A stretch of 64,000 nt of DNA from a virus. The stretch spans positions 103,697-167,696 of the IMG/VR virus record IMGVR_UViG_3300024319_000003. One strand, 5' to 3'. Each line of letters opens with the position of its first letter. Positions within the stretch are counted from its first letter, which is position 1. The notes beneath the pieces were generated by a model. It searched no databases and was not told where the DNA came from. It saw only the letters and a program-made list of their open reading frames with translations. Made by a program: the position numbers and the translations under genes. Shown here piece by piece: positions 29,965 to 38,233 of this stretch.

Positions 29965-30243
29965 ATGTCAAAAACAAAATTAACTGAAGAAGAAGTAAAG
30001 AGCTTAAACGAACTTCAACAAAAGAACGCAGCTTTAGTAAATGAACTAGGAACAATTAGCTTAGCAGAGATTAGCTTAGTAGATCGTTCTAATGCAGCTA
30101 AATCATTTTTAGAAGAACTTAGATCTGAAGAAAGAGAATTAGCAAAAAGCTTAGAGGAGAAATACGGAGCAGGTCAAATTGATCTTAAATCCGGTGAATT
30201 CATCGCAGCAACTAAAGAAGAAGAAGTAGTATCAGCAGAGTAA
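29965..30243 (+). CDS. Small helical protein upstream of the tail sheath, unknown
   Basis: A 92-residue, Glu/Lys/Leu-rich protein that is probably all helical and coiled-coil forming (ELQQKNAALVNELG, FLEELRSEERELAKSLEEKY). No family is recognised. It lies between the fibre region and the sheath gene and has its own TTG-N20-TATATT promoter, unlike the virion genes, so it may be expressed earlier or at a different level from its neighbours. Confidence 0.65.
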   Translation: MSKTKLTEEEVKSLNELQQKNAALVNELGTISLAEISLVDRSNAAKSFLEELRSEERELAKSLEEKYGAGQIDLKSGEFIAATKEEEVVSAE

Positions 30244-30261
30244 TCAGCAAATATACATACT

Positions 30262-30269
30262 TATTTATA
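30262..30269 (+). promoter_or_regulatory. TATTTATA motif upstream of the sheath gene, copy 1
   Basis: First of three TATTTATA octamers in the 149-base gap before the sheath gene. A small GGAGG/CCTCC hairpin (30274-30293) follows it. Confidence 0.4.
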
Positions 30270-30298
30270 GGTTGGAGGGTTTTTACATCCTCCTTCCC

Positions 30299-30306
30299 TA
30301 TTTATA
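30299..30306 (+). promoter_or_regulatory. TATTTATA motif upstream of the sheath gene, copy 2
   Basis: Second TATTTATA octamer of the sheath leader, followed by TAAGAG. Multiple copies would suit a strongly expressed late gene. Confidence 0.4.
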
Positions 30307-30357
30307 TAAGAGAAATAAAAACATTTATATACTAGACTGTTTTACATTCCTAAACGA

Positions 30358-30365
30358 TATTTATA
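30358..30365 (+). promoter_or_regulatory. TATTTATA motif upstream of the sheath gene, copy 3
   Basis: The copy nearest the sheath ATG (27 bases between them). It is the best candidate for driving the sheath gene. Confidence 0.5.
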
Positions 30366-30392
30366 TTAAACAATTAATAAACTAGACCAGAC

Positions 30393-32147
30393 ATGGCAGA
30401 AAAAATTATTTCCCCAGGTGTTTTTACAAGAGAAAACGATATTTCATTTGTAACGCCAGCACCAGTCGATGCGAGTTCAGCATTTATAGGACCGACGGTA
30501 AAAGGACCAGTAGAGCAACCAACTATAGTAACTTCATTTAATGAATATAAAGCTATATTCGGCGATATCTTTGTATCAGCATCTGTTAATAAAGAGTTCT
30601 TAACATCATTAGCTATTAAAAACTTCTTCCAACAAGGAGGTAATTCAGCTTTAGTAACAAGAGTCGTTAGTGCATCAGGAACTTGGACAAGTGCAAAATC
30701 AGGAGCAGTTACTGCATCTGCAGCAGCAGAAGTACCATTTGAACTTAAAACGCACGGTCAAGGAGTTATATATAATAACGGTACAGGCGCTGTAGATCAT
30801 GGAGCAGAAATTGCTAATAGCGGCGGTACAATGAAATCTGGATCAGCTGACAACATAAGATGGGAAGTATCAGCTAAAGATAATGAAGCTGGAACATTTA
30901 CTTTATCGATAAGACGAGGAAATGATAACCACTCTAATAAAGTAATTTTAGAGCAGTATAATAATGTATCATTAGATCCTAATAGTGATAACTACATTGA
31001 AAAAAGAATTGGAAATCAAGTAACAACTGTTGTTACAGATGGTACACAGAAATACGTACAATCTTCTGGTAACTATGTAAATAAATCTAGATATGTTTAT
31101 GTTTCTGCAGTAGCAGGAGCAACTATCAATTATTTAGCAGCAGATGGCTTCACAGTTAACTCGAAAGGAACAACTTCATATTCAGCATCTTTACCACTAG
31201 AAACATCAGGATCGTTTTATAACGGTGCTGGAAACATCGTTAAAGCAGCTATGACATTTAACGAAGCAATATCCAATACTGATACACAGGGATTAGTAGC
31301 AGCAGATTACGAAACTGCGATAAACGTATTACAAAATAGAGACGAATACGTAATTAACGTATTATCAGCACCCGGTTTACTATATCAAAATGCAACTCAT
31401 GCTACAGTGTTAGATTCACTTATGTCAGCAGCACAATTTAGAAGTGATTGTATAGCGATAGTAGATTTAGCTAATCACGGCTCAACTACAGCAAATTTAG
31501 TAACTCAAGCTAAAAAAGTAAACAGTTCATATTCAGCAGCATACTGGCCATGGGTACAGTTAAGCGGAGGAGCAGGATTGCAATGGGCACCAGCTTCTTG
31601 TACAGTACCTGGAGTTTATGCTTTTAATGATAGCGCAGCAGCACCTTGGTTTGCCCCAGCAGGTTTAGTAAGAGGTGGTATAACAGGAGTAATACAAGCA
31701 GAACAAAAACTAAGCAGAAATCAGAGAGATATATTATATGCTGCAAAAGTAAATCCAATCGCTACTTTCCCTGGACAAGGTATAGCAGTATTTGGACAAA
31801 AAACTTTACAGACAAAAGCTTCAGCATTAGACAGAGTAAATGTTAGAAGATTATTAATAGCTCTTAAGAAGTTCTTAGGAGATCAAGCAACAAACTTAGT
31901 ATTTGAACAAAATACGATTGCAACAAGAAATAAATTCTTAGCAAACGTTAATCCTTACTTAGAATCAGTGGTACAGAGACAAGGTCTTTATGCTTACAGA
32001 GTAGTAATGGATGAATCAAATAACACAGCAGATGTAGTAGATAGAAATCAATTAATAGGTCAAGTATTTATTCAGCCAGCAAAAACAGCAGAATTTATAG
32101 TACTAGACTTTACAATTGAGCCAACTGGAGCAACATTTGTACAATAA
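30393..32147 (+). CDS. gp18: Contractile tail sheath protein (T4 gp18-like)
   Basis: A 584-residue sheath protein. The N-terminus (EKIISPGVFTRENDISFVTP, then AFIGPTVKGP and FNEYKAIFGD) is characteristic of myovirus sheath subunits. The C-terminal domain has the conserved inner-core features: LYAAKVNPIATFPGQGIAVF, RVNVRRLLIALKKFL, FEQN, and YRVVMDESNNTADVVDRNQL. Its length is near the family norm, shorter than T4 gp18. Sheath subunits polymerise around the tube and contract during DNA injection. The tube gene follows after 37 bases with its own late motif. This gene identifies the virus as a myovirus. Confidence 0.95.
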   Translation: MAEKIISPGVFTRENDISFVTPAPVDASSAFIGPTVKGPVEQPTIVTSFNEYKAIFGDIFVSASVNKEFLTSLAIKNFFQQGGNSALVTRVVSASGTWTSAKSGAVTASAAAEVPFELKTHGQGVIYNNGTGAVDHGAEIANSGGTMKSGSADNIRWEVSAKDNEAGTFTLSIRRGNDNHSNKVILEQYNNVSLDPNSDNYIEKRIGNQVTTVVTDGTQKYVQSSGNYVNKSRYVYVSAVAGATINYLAADGFTVNSKGTTSYSASLPLETSGSFYNGAGNIVKAAMTFNEAISNTDTQGLVAADYETAINVLQNRDEYVINVLSAPGLLYQNATHATVLDSLMSAAQFRSDCIAIVDLANHGSTTANLVTQAKKVNSSYSAAYWPWVQLSGGAGLQWAPASCTVPGVYAFNDSAAAPWFAPAGLVRGGITGVIQAEQKLSRNQRDILYAAKVNPIATFPGQGIAVFGQKTLQTKASALDRVNVRRLLIALKKFLGDQATNLVFEQNTIATRNKFLANVNPYLESVVQRQGLYAYRVVMDESNNTADVVDRNQLIGQVFIQPAKTAEFIVLDFTIEPTGATFVQ

Positions 32148-32160
32148 TTAAAAATAACCA

Positions 32161-32168
32161 TATTTATA
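32161..32168 (+). promoter_or_regulatory. TATTTATA motif upstream of the tube gene
   Basis: The octamer lies in the 37-base gap between sheath and tube genes, 16 bases before the tube ATG, the same spacing as at 33796 and 36237. Confidence 0.5.
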
Positions 32169-32184
32169 ATAAAGTAAATACAAC

Positions 32185-32670
32185 ATGGCAGTATTAGACA
32201 CATCAGAAGTAATGTTTAAAGCCTTTGAACCAAAGGTACAAAACAGATTTGTAATGTATATCGATAACATTCCATCTTTCATGGTAAAGAATGTTAAAGC
32301 ACCTACCTTTACGGATAACATTATAAAACTAGACCACATTAACTCTTATAGAAAGATTAGAGGAAAAAGAGAATGGGAAGACATGACCTTCACATTATAC
32401 GATCCAGTAACACCTTCTGGAGCTCAAGCTGTAATGGAGTGGGCAAGATTAGGATACGAATCAGTAACCGGTAGAGCAGGTTATTCTGATATGTATAAAA
32501 AGGATTTGACTTTAAATATTCTAGGTCCTGTAGGAGACGTAGTTGGAGAGTGGATCATCAAAGGAGCTATTTTAACAAATGGAGACTTTGGACAGTATGA
32601 TTGGTCATCTGATGAACCAGTTGAAGTACAGATAACAGTAGCAATGGATTACTGCGTACTAAACTACTAG
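32185..32670 (+). CDS. gp19: Tail tube protein (T4 gp19-like)
   Basis: A 161-residue tube subunit directly after the sheath gene, the usual myovirus order. Recognisable features are FVMYIDNIPSFMVKNVKAPTF near the N-terminus, REWEDMTFTLYDPVTPSGAQ in the middle, and the closing strand DEPVEVQITVAMDYCVLNY. The length matches the T4 gp19 family. It forms the inner tube through which DNA passes. A strong intrinsic terminator follows 30 bases later, closing this transcript. Confidence 0.93.
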   Translation: MAVLDTSEVMFKAFEPKVQNRFVMYIDNIPSFMVKNVKAPTFTDNIIKLDHINSYRKIRGKREWEDMTFTLYDPVTPSGAQAVMEWARLGYESVTGRAGYSDMYKKDLTLNILGPVGDVVGEWIIKGAILTNGDFGQYDWSSDEPVEVQITVAMDYCVLNY

Positions 32671-32700
32671 AAATTAACTTACATAGAGATTAAAAGAAAG

Positions 32701-32724
32701 ACCCGGAACTTATCCGGGTTTTTT
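32701..32724 (+). terminator. Intrinsic terminator after the tail tube gene
   Basis: A perfect 7-bp stem ACCCGGA/TCCGGGT with the five-base loop ACTTA runs straight into a run of six T. It is the best intrinsic terminator in the window. A promoter begins two bases later. Confidence 0.9.
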
Positions 32725-32725
32725 G

Positions 32726-32754
32726 TTGCCTACTAAATTTTTATTTCGTATATT
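32726..32754 (+). promoter_or_regulatory. Promoter, TTG-N20-TATATT, after the tube terminator
   Basis: TTG at 32726-32728 and TATATT at 32749-32754 are 20 bases apart. TATTTATA at 32751-32758 overlaps the -7 element, so both promoter types may coincide here. The next ATG is 34 bases downstream. Confidence 0.65.
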
Positions 32755-32788
32755 TATATATAGAATAAGTTATAACTAAATAAAATTT

Positions 32789-33535
32789 ATGGAATCAAAG
32801 TTTTCAATCCCAACAGAAGAGATCGAATTACCCTCAAAAGGTCTTTTATACTCACAAGACTCACCACTAGCTTCAGGTAAGTTAGAAATGAAGTACATGA
32901 CTGCTAAAGAAGAAGATATTCTTACAAACAGAAATCTAATTAATAACGGTACAGTAATAGATAAGTTACTTAAATCTCTCATAGTTAATAAAGAAGTAAA
33001 CTATAACGATTTACTTATAGGAGATAAAAATGCTGTAATGATAGCAGCAAGAATACTCTCTTACGGTAAAGACTACGATATTACATATAATGGAGAGAAA
33101 ATCACAGTAGACTTAACAACATTACAGAATATAGAAATTGATGATAAGAAATACTCACAAGGTTCTAATTCTTTCTCATTTGATCTTCCTTCAACAGGTA
33201 ATGCAGTAACATATAAACTTCTAACTCATGGAGATGAAAAATTACTAGAAAGAGAAATAGAAGGACTTAAAAAAATTACTAAAAACTCTTCACCAGAAGT
33301 ATCTACAAGAATGAAATATATCATTACATCTGTAAACGGTATGACAGAGAAAAAAGATATAAGAGATTTTGTAGATAATTACTTACTAGCTAAAGATGCA
33401 AGAGCATTAAGAGCGGATTACGCTAAGAACCAACCCAACGTTAAGATGACATTCTTATACACAGACGAAGACGGCATGCAGGAGGATGTCGATTTGCCCA
33501 TTGGGCTTAGCTTTTTTTGGCCTGACGCAGGCTGA
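32789..33535 (+). CDS. Tail assembly protein, T4 gp26-like / chaperone first part
   Basis: A 248-residue protein with the pattern of the T4 gp26 baseplate family: FSIPTEEIELPSKGLLY, then YMTAKEEDILTNRNLINNGT and the C-terminal LPIGLSFFWPDAG. It lies between tube and tape measure, the position where many tailed phages encode a tail assembly chaperone made in two forms by ribosomal frameshifting. The last codons contain a run of seven T (33512-33518), and the next gene overlaps in the +1 frame. Both a gp26-like baseplate role and a chaperone role fit; the position favours assembly. Confidence 0.72.
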   Translation: MESKFSIPTEEIELPSKGLLYSQDSPLASGKLEMKYMTAKEEDILTNRNLINNGTVIDKLLKSLIVNKEVNYNDLLIGDKNAVMIAARILSYGKDYDITYNGEKITVDLTTLQNIEIDDKKYSQGSNSFSFDLPSTGNAVTYKLLTHGDEKLLEREIEGLKKITKNSSPEVSTRMKYIITSVNGMTEKKDIRDFVDNYLLAKDARALRADYAKNQPNVKMTFLYTDEDGMQEDVDLPIGLSFFWPDAG

Positions 33536-33782
33536 TCGTCTAAATATATTCTCACTTCTTCATGAAATAGTTTTCCACGGTAAAGGTGGTTATACCTGGA
33601 ATGAAGTATATAATATGCCAATATGGTTAAGAAAGTTTACTTTTAATAAAATTAAAGAGTTTTATACTAAGGAAAACGAAGAGAATCAAAAGCAGTACGA
33701 TAAAGCAAAAAACCGACAAGTTGCTAAACCTAACATAAAAACTAGATCAAAGCCAACTTATAGTACAAAGGCTTCTAGATAA
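33486..33782 (+). CDS. gp51-like tail assembly protein, overlapping +1 frame
   Basis: Given here from its first ATG, 98 residues, overlapping the previous gene by 50 bases in the +1 frame. Its sequence YTWNEVYNMPIWLRKFTFNKIKEFY resembles gp51-like and chaperone T-type domains (MPxxLRxF, then a charged Lys/Asn/Gln tail). The ATG at 33486 touches a GGAGG with no spacer, so independent initiation would be poor. The run TTTTTTT at 33512 allows a +1 or -2 shift that would fuse both products. It may therefore be only the 3' part of a frameshifted protein. Confidence 0.65.
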   Translation: MSICPLGLAFFGLTQADRLNIFSLLHEIVFHGKGGYTWNEVYNMPIWLRKFTFNKIKEFYTKENEENQKQYDKAKNRQVAKPNIKTRSKPTYSTKASR

Positions 33783-33795
33783 TAGAGGCCTTAAC

Positions 33796-33803
33796 TATTT
33801 ATA
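33796..33803 (+). promoter_or_regulatory. TATTTATA motif upstream of the tape measure gene
   Basis: The octamer is 17 bases before the ATG at 33821, in the standard position of this motif before virion genes. Confidence 0.5.
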
Positions 33804-33820
33804 TTATATAACAATACACA

Positions 33821-36223
33821 ATGGCTGACGATAAGAACTTAGACCCGAAAAAAGCAGAAGAGGTAAAGAAAGAAACCGCTGCTGCCGTATCCCAGATTGA
33901 AAGATTTTCAAAAGAAGCAGAAAGAGCAAATCAAGCTTTAGTTGGAATAGCAGGTATGATGCGTAAAACAGCATCTGCCTCTGTAGACTTTGGAGCAGAA
34001 TTAAAAGGAGCAGGCAACTTAACTAAACAGGTAGCAAGTCAAGCAGAAGCATTATCTAAATTTACGAAAGAAGATTTAAAAGATAAGACGAAGACCTCTG
34101 CAATACTAAAAAAACAGAAATTAGTAAAGGGTCAAATACAGGCTATAGAATCTAAAATTGCAGTTCTAAACGAAAAAGCAGCAAACGCAACAGAATCAGA
34201 ATCTAAATTAATATTTAAAATAGTTGAAGGTTTAAATAGTGCAGCCGTAGAAGCAGAAAGTGTTTTAGGTACATTTCAAGAAATAGAAGATATTAATGAT
34301 GATCTAAACAGTAAAACTAGTTGGATAGAATCTATAGCAGAAGTAGCAGGCGATATACCGGTAATTGGTAAATTTTTTAAAGAGTTTGACTCAGCAGCAA
34401 AAGAAGCTAGGAAAGCAGGAGCAGAAGGCGGTAGTGCACTGACAGCAGGAATGGGTGCAGTAGGTAAAGCTGCAGGTAAAATGGCATTAGCGTTTTCTGG
34501 TGCTATCTTTACTAAAGGTATATTTAAAACAAATCAAGATATAACAGACCTTTCTCGTAACTTAAACATAAGTAGAGAAGCTGCTACAGGTTTAGACAAA
34601 AAGTTTCGTGATGCAGGAATATCAATAAAAGGACTATCAGGTGATAACCTAAGAGAAGCTACAATGGCTGTCTCAAACCAATTAGGGATATCAGCAGACT
34701 TAAGTATAGAAACAGCAGCAGCAGCAGGAACAATGGTAAAGAAGTTTGGACTATCTGCGGAACAAGCAGCTAACCTAACTACATTTACTGCAGCAACTGG
34801 AAAGAATTTAAAGCAATTTAATGACAACCTTATAGGTACAGTAACTCTTCAAAATGCTGCAAACGGTACAGCTATTAGATACCAAGATGTAATGAAAGAT
34901 ATATCAGAAGCATCAGCAGCAACAACATTATCAACTTCTAAAATGCCAGGGGGACTAGCAAGAGCAGCAGTTGAAGCAAGAAAACTTGGTTTATCCTTTA
35001 GTAAAATGGAAGGTATAGCAGATAGCTTACTGGACTACGAAAGTTCCATAGCTAATGAGATGGAAGCAGAGTTACTAACTGGCCAACAGTTAAATCTGGA
35101 CGGCGCAAGACAAGCAGCGCTTAGGAATGATTTAGTTGGTATGAGCCAAGAGTTAGCTAAAAACGGTATTACTCAAGCTAAATTCAGCAGTATGAACCGA
35201 ATACAGCAAACTGCAATTGCCAAAGCAATGGGAATGTCCAGAGAAGAAATGGCAGAATCACTGATAAAACAGGAAGCAATTAAAAATTTAAGTTTCGATA
35301 CATCCAAATCTCTTGATGAGAATATCAAAAAGGAAATGGAAGCTATTAAAACTTTAAGAGAGCAAGGAAAAATAAAAGAAGCAAATGCAAGACAACAGAA
35401 ACTTCAAAACGAATTAGGAGAAACAGAAACTTATAGACAGTTAGAAAATAAATCTGCAGCAGAAGCACAAAAAGAAGCAATGCAAGATATGACAGCAGCA
35501 GTTGGAGATCTAGCAAGAGTGTTACAACCAGTAACTGCTATGTTCAGCAGTATATCAACAGTAGCTGGAGAAACATTTGTTTTCATAACTAAGATGGGTT
35601 CAAAAATGAAAGCACTTGGAGTAGTAATGATGGATGCTTTTAAACCTCTGAGTCAGTTAAAAACAATTCCTGAAACGGCAATGAAACTTTTTGGAAGACT
35701 TGGAAAATTTTTAGGAGGATCTTTTATTAAAGCAGGTGCAAAAGGAGGATTTAAATCACTTCTTAAAAAAATACCTGTTTTAGGAGCTTTAGTAGGTCTT
35801 GGATTCGCTGCAAAAAGATTTGCAAACGGAGACTATTTAGGAGCAGGTATGGAATTCTTATCAGGAGTAGCATCTATATTCCCAGGAATAGGAACTGCTG
35901 TTTCTGCCGGTTTAGATGTAGGGTTGATGGCAATGGATGCAGGAGGCGTAACAGGTAATAAGTCTACTAAAGCTAAAAATTCAAGAAGCACATCCCCTTC
36001 TGCTAATAATACTTCAGATGATGGTATTTATATGGATGACTTTACTATTCACGCTAATCCTAAGGACACTATTACAATGGCAGGCGGAACTAAATTAGGA
36101 GGTAATGTAGAAGCACTACTTGAAACATTAATTATGGAAGTTAGAAAAGGCGGAACTATTAATATGGATGGATATAAAGTAGGAGAAGTAATGGGTCTAT
36201 CTGCAAGAGTAGGATTAGAGTAA
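33821..36223 (+). CDS. Tail tape measure-like protein
   Basis: An 800-residue, mostly helical protein that follows the chaperone-like pair, where the tape measure is expected. The first 170 residues are charged coiled coil (KKAEEVKKETAAAVSQIERF). Residues about 175-480 are Ala/Gly-rich helices. A Gly/Ala/Leu/Ile-rich hydrophobic region lies around residues 620-710 (KKIPVLGALVGLGFAAKRF, GAGMEFLSGVASIFPGIG), typical of tape measures that enter the host membrane. The C-terminal 90 residues are different and may bind the baseplate. It is longer than T4 gp29, implying a longer tail if length scales. No lytic enzyme domain was recognised. Confidence 0.75.
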   Translation: MADDKNLDPKKAEEVKKETAAAVSQIERFSKEAERANQALVGIAGMMRKTASASVDFGAELKGAGNLTKQVASQAEALSKFTKEDLKDKTKTSAILKKQKLVKGQIQAIESKIAVLNEKAANATESESKLIFKIVEGLNSAAVEAESVLGTFQEIEDINDDLNSKTSWIESIAEVAGDIPVIGKFFKEFDSAAKEARKAGAEGGSALTAGMGAVGKAAGKMALAFSGAIFTKGIFKTNQDITDLSRNLNISREAATGLDKKFRDAGISIKGLSGDNLREATMAVSNQLGISADLSIETAAAAGTMVKKFGLSAEQAANLTTFTAATGKNLKQFNDNLIGTVTLQNAANGTAIRYQDVMKDISEASAATTLSTSKMPGGLARAAVEARKLGLSFSKMEGIADSLLDYESSIANEMEAELLTGQQLNLDGARQAALRNDLVGMSQELAKNGITQAKFSSMNRIQQTAIAKAMGMSREEMAESLIKQEAIKNLSFDTSKSLDENIKKEMEAIKTLREQGKIKEANARQQKLQNELGETETYRQLENKSAAEAQKEAMQDMTAAVGDLARVLQPVTAMFSSISTVAGETFVFITKMGSKMKALGVVMMDAFKPLSQLKTIPETAMKLFGRLGKFLGGSFIKAGAKGGFKSLLKKIPVLGALVGLGFAAKRFANGDYLGAGMEFLSGVASIFPGIGTAVSAGLDVGLMAMDAGGVTGNKSTKAKNSRSTSPSANNTSDDGIYMDDFTIHANPKDTITMAGGTKLGGNVEALLETLIMEVRKGGTINMDGYKVGEVMGLSARVGLE

Positions 36224-36236
36224 AGTAAAAAATAAC

Positions 36237-36244
36237 TATTTATA
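36237..36244 (+). promoter_or_regulatory. TATTTATA motif upstream of the 36260 gene
   Basis: The octamer lies 15 bases before the ATG. The adjoining bases also spell TATAAATA (36241-36248), the canonical T4 late promoter, so here both orientations of the motif are present. Confidence 0.5.
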
Positions 36245-36259
36245 AATAAATAAACAACT

Positions 36260-36469
36260 ATGTCAATCAAAAACACAATTCAAAACTCTCCCCTTGGATT
36301 AGGAGGAGCAGACTTAAGAGCAAACCACACTACGCAGAAATTGCAAGATTTGCTAAATACACCGTACAGCTTAAAAGGTAAAAAACCTGCACAAACATAC
36401 ACAGATGTATTAAAAAGCGCAGACATTGATACTTCTGTAGCAACTGATAATACAGGCAAAAACATTTAA
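36260..36469 (+). CDS. Small protein between tape measure and tube cap-like genes
   Basis: A 69-residue protein with no recognised family. It has a Gly/Leu-rich start (NSPLGLGGADLRANHTTQ), then TPYSLKGKKPAQTYTDVLK, and no membrane segment. It is preceded by a well-placed late promoter element and followed 15 bases later by the tube cap-like gene, so it is probably a small tail or baseplate component. Confidence 0.65.
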   Translation: MSIKNTIQNSPLGLGGADLRANHTTQKLQDLLNTPYSLKGKKPAQTYTDVLKSADIDTSVATDNTGKNI

Positions 36470-36484
36470 TAGAAACCAGATACA

Positions 36485-37912
36485 ATGCCTTTAATTAATT
36501 TACAGACTAATCTTAAGAGTTTAACTTATGGTGAATTTGGTTCAGAATCTCCTTTTATTACTAAGGATATTAATAACCCACCTAATAGGAAAGGACTTAC
36601 TTTAGAAACTGGAGCACGTATAGACGACCTTGCTAGATTTTCAAAATTTTTAATTTCTGGAAAAGGTGTAGCATGGGCGAGTAAACTAGGTGGATTAAAT
36701 GTAATCGAAGAAGGTATAAAAAATAGCGATAGAGGTCTAGGCGGTAGATTGCTCGGCGGTGGCTGGTCTACTATAAAGCAAATTGCTTCTACAACTGCTC
36801 AAATACCTGTTAATGGTACTGGAACACACTTTATTGAAGGCTTTGGGGGTAAAAGAGGATACCTAAAAGGTATACAAGGGCATAAAGTATCAAGAACCCA
36901 AGGTACAATTGACGGTTCTAATAGAGATGTGAGAGATCTTAAACAGTACCTTCCGTTTAATGATAATGCAGATACAGTATTAATAGGGTCTAAAATATTA
37001 AAAAAATACGTTAAGAGAGATAGGTTCGGAAATACACAGAAGTACATGGTCGATCAGTTAAGACCAATGGACATTAATAAACCAGAAACCGATCCTAGGG
37101 GTATAAAGAATGAATTTATTTCAAATACATTTGAACCTGGATTAAACGAATATTCTGCACAGTCAATAGCAATGGGTTCACATACAAGGAATCAAGAAGC
37201 AGCAGCAGTAAATAATAGAAGTGGACAAGGTTTTCATACTTCAACAGCAGAAGATGAACCTTTCAGAGGAGATGCAATAAATATGCGTAGTCCATTTACG
37301 TCCTCAATGGGAGACTTTGTAGAAAATTATAGTAATAATAAGGAAAAGAAGAAATACAAAGGGTACGATTTAATAAAATTCTGTATAGATACAGTAACAC
37401 CTATTAGTGAAGGACCAGATGGACCGCTTATAACAAGACTAGATTTTCGAGCATATTTAGATAGCTTTACAGATAATTTTAATAGTAGTTGGAACGGCAC
37501 ACAGTATATAGGTAGAGCAGAAGAAATGTACAGTTACGGTGGGTTTAGTAGAGATATTAGTTTTGGATTTAAGCTAGTAGCATCAAGTGGTCAAGAGTTA
37601 ATACCGATGTATAAAAAACTCAACGCATTAGTAGGATCAACAGCACCTACATATTTAGGGCAGAACTTTATGCGAGGCACATTTAGCAGAGTAACAATTG
37701 GAGATTACATGAATAATTTACCTGGTTTTATAAAATCAGTAAACCTAACATGGAATACAGATTACACATTTGCATCTCGAGCGGACGACGGTGGGCAACA
37801 ACTACCCACAATCTTAGATGTGCAAATACAGTACCAACCTATACACTCCCAAGCTCCTACCAATGGAAATATCTTCATAGGTAGCAAAAAACTGTTAAAA
37901 CCAGAAGAGTAG
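36485..37912 (+). CDS. Baseplate tube cap / tube initiator-like protein (gp48/gp54-like)
   Basis: A 475-residue protein. The C-terminal half (about residues 295-460) resembles tube-fold proteins that start the tail tube on the baseplate: TRLDFRAYLDSFTDNFNSSW, YIGRAEEMYSYGGFSRDISF, ELIPMYKKLNALVGSTAP, and RVTIGDYMNNLPGFIKSVNL. Proteins of this type in T4-like phages are gp48 and gp54. The N-terminal half is not recognised. The order tape measure, cap, gp53-like, hub is consistent with a baseplate operon. I cannot separate gp48 from gp54 without alignment. Confidence 0.65.
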   Translation: MPLINLQTNLKSLTYGEFGSESPFITKDINNPPNRKGLTLETGARIDDLARFSKFLISGKGVAWASKLGGLNVIEEGIKNSDRGLGGRLLGGGWSTIKQIASTTAQIPVNGTGTHFIEGFGGKRGYLKGIQGHKVSRTQGTIDGSNRDVRDLKQYLPFNDNADTVLIGSKILKKYVKRDRFGNTQKYMVDQLRPMDINKPETDPRGIKNEFISNTFEPGLNEYSAQSIAMGSHTRNQEAAAVNNRSGQGFHTSTAEDEPFRGDAINMRSPFTSSMGDFVENYSNNKEKKKYKGYDLIKFCIDTVTPISEGPDGPLITRLDFRAYLDSFTDNFNSSWNGTQYIGRAEEMYSYGGFSRDISFGFKLVASSGQELIPMYKKLNALVGSTAPTYLGQNFMRGTFSRVTIGDYMNNLPGFIKSVNLTWNTDYTFASRADDGGQQLPTILDVQIQYQPIHSQAPTNGNIFIGSKKLLKPEE

Positions 37913-37930
37913 ACAAAAAATTATATAATT

Positions 37931-38233
37931 ATGAATAGATACAAAGGCATTTATGTAGCACCGTCAAACTCTGGAGTAAACTATAGAGTAAATACAATAT
38001 TTCCGACAATAGAACCTCAACAAGATGATTTGTATGTTATTACTACAGGAGGAGATAGATACGATACTTTAGCATCAACATACTATAAGAATTCATCACT
38101 ATGGTGGATAATAGCATCAGCAAACAATAGCAAGAAAGATTCATTAAATGTATTACCCGGTGTACAGATAAGAATACCAATGGATACAACCAATATAATA
38201 CAGCAGTATAAAGAGTTAAACAAAAATAGGTAA
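37931..38233 (+). CDS. LysM-like baseplate wedge protein (gp53-like)
   Basis: A 100-residue protein. Residues about 40-90 form a LysM-like unit: GGDRYDTLASTYYKNSSLWWIIASANN followed by LNVLPGVQIRIPM (split across a short linker). T4 gp53 carries a similar LysM-like fold that clamps the baseplate wedges, and small proteins of this type are also found as tail X/LysM proteins. The stop overlaps the next start (GGTAATGGC), so it is coupled to the hub gene. Confidence 0.7.
   Translation: MNRYKGIYVAPSNSGVNYRVNTIFPTIEPQQDDLYVITTGGDRYDTLASTYYKNSSLWWIIASANNSKKDSLNVLPGVQIRIPMDTTNIIQQYKELNKNR

Noticed and set aside
30274-30293. GGAGG/CCTCC hairpin upstream of the sheath gene as a terminator
   Set aside because: Only five base pairs and no T-run after it; the position between promoter-like motifs argues against it.
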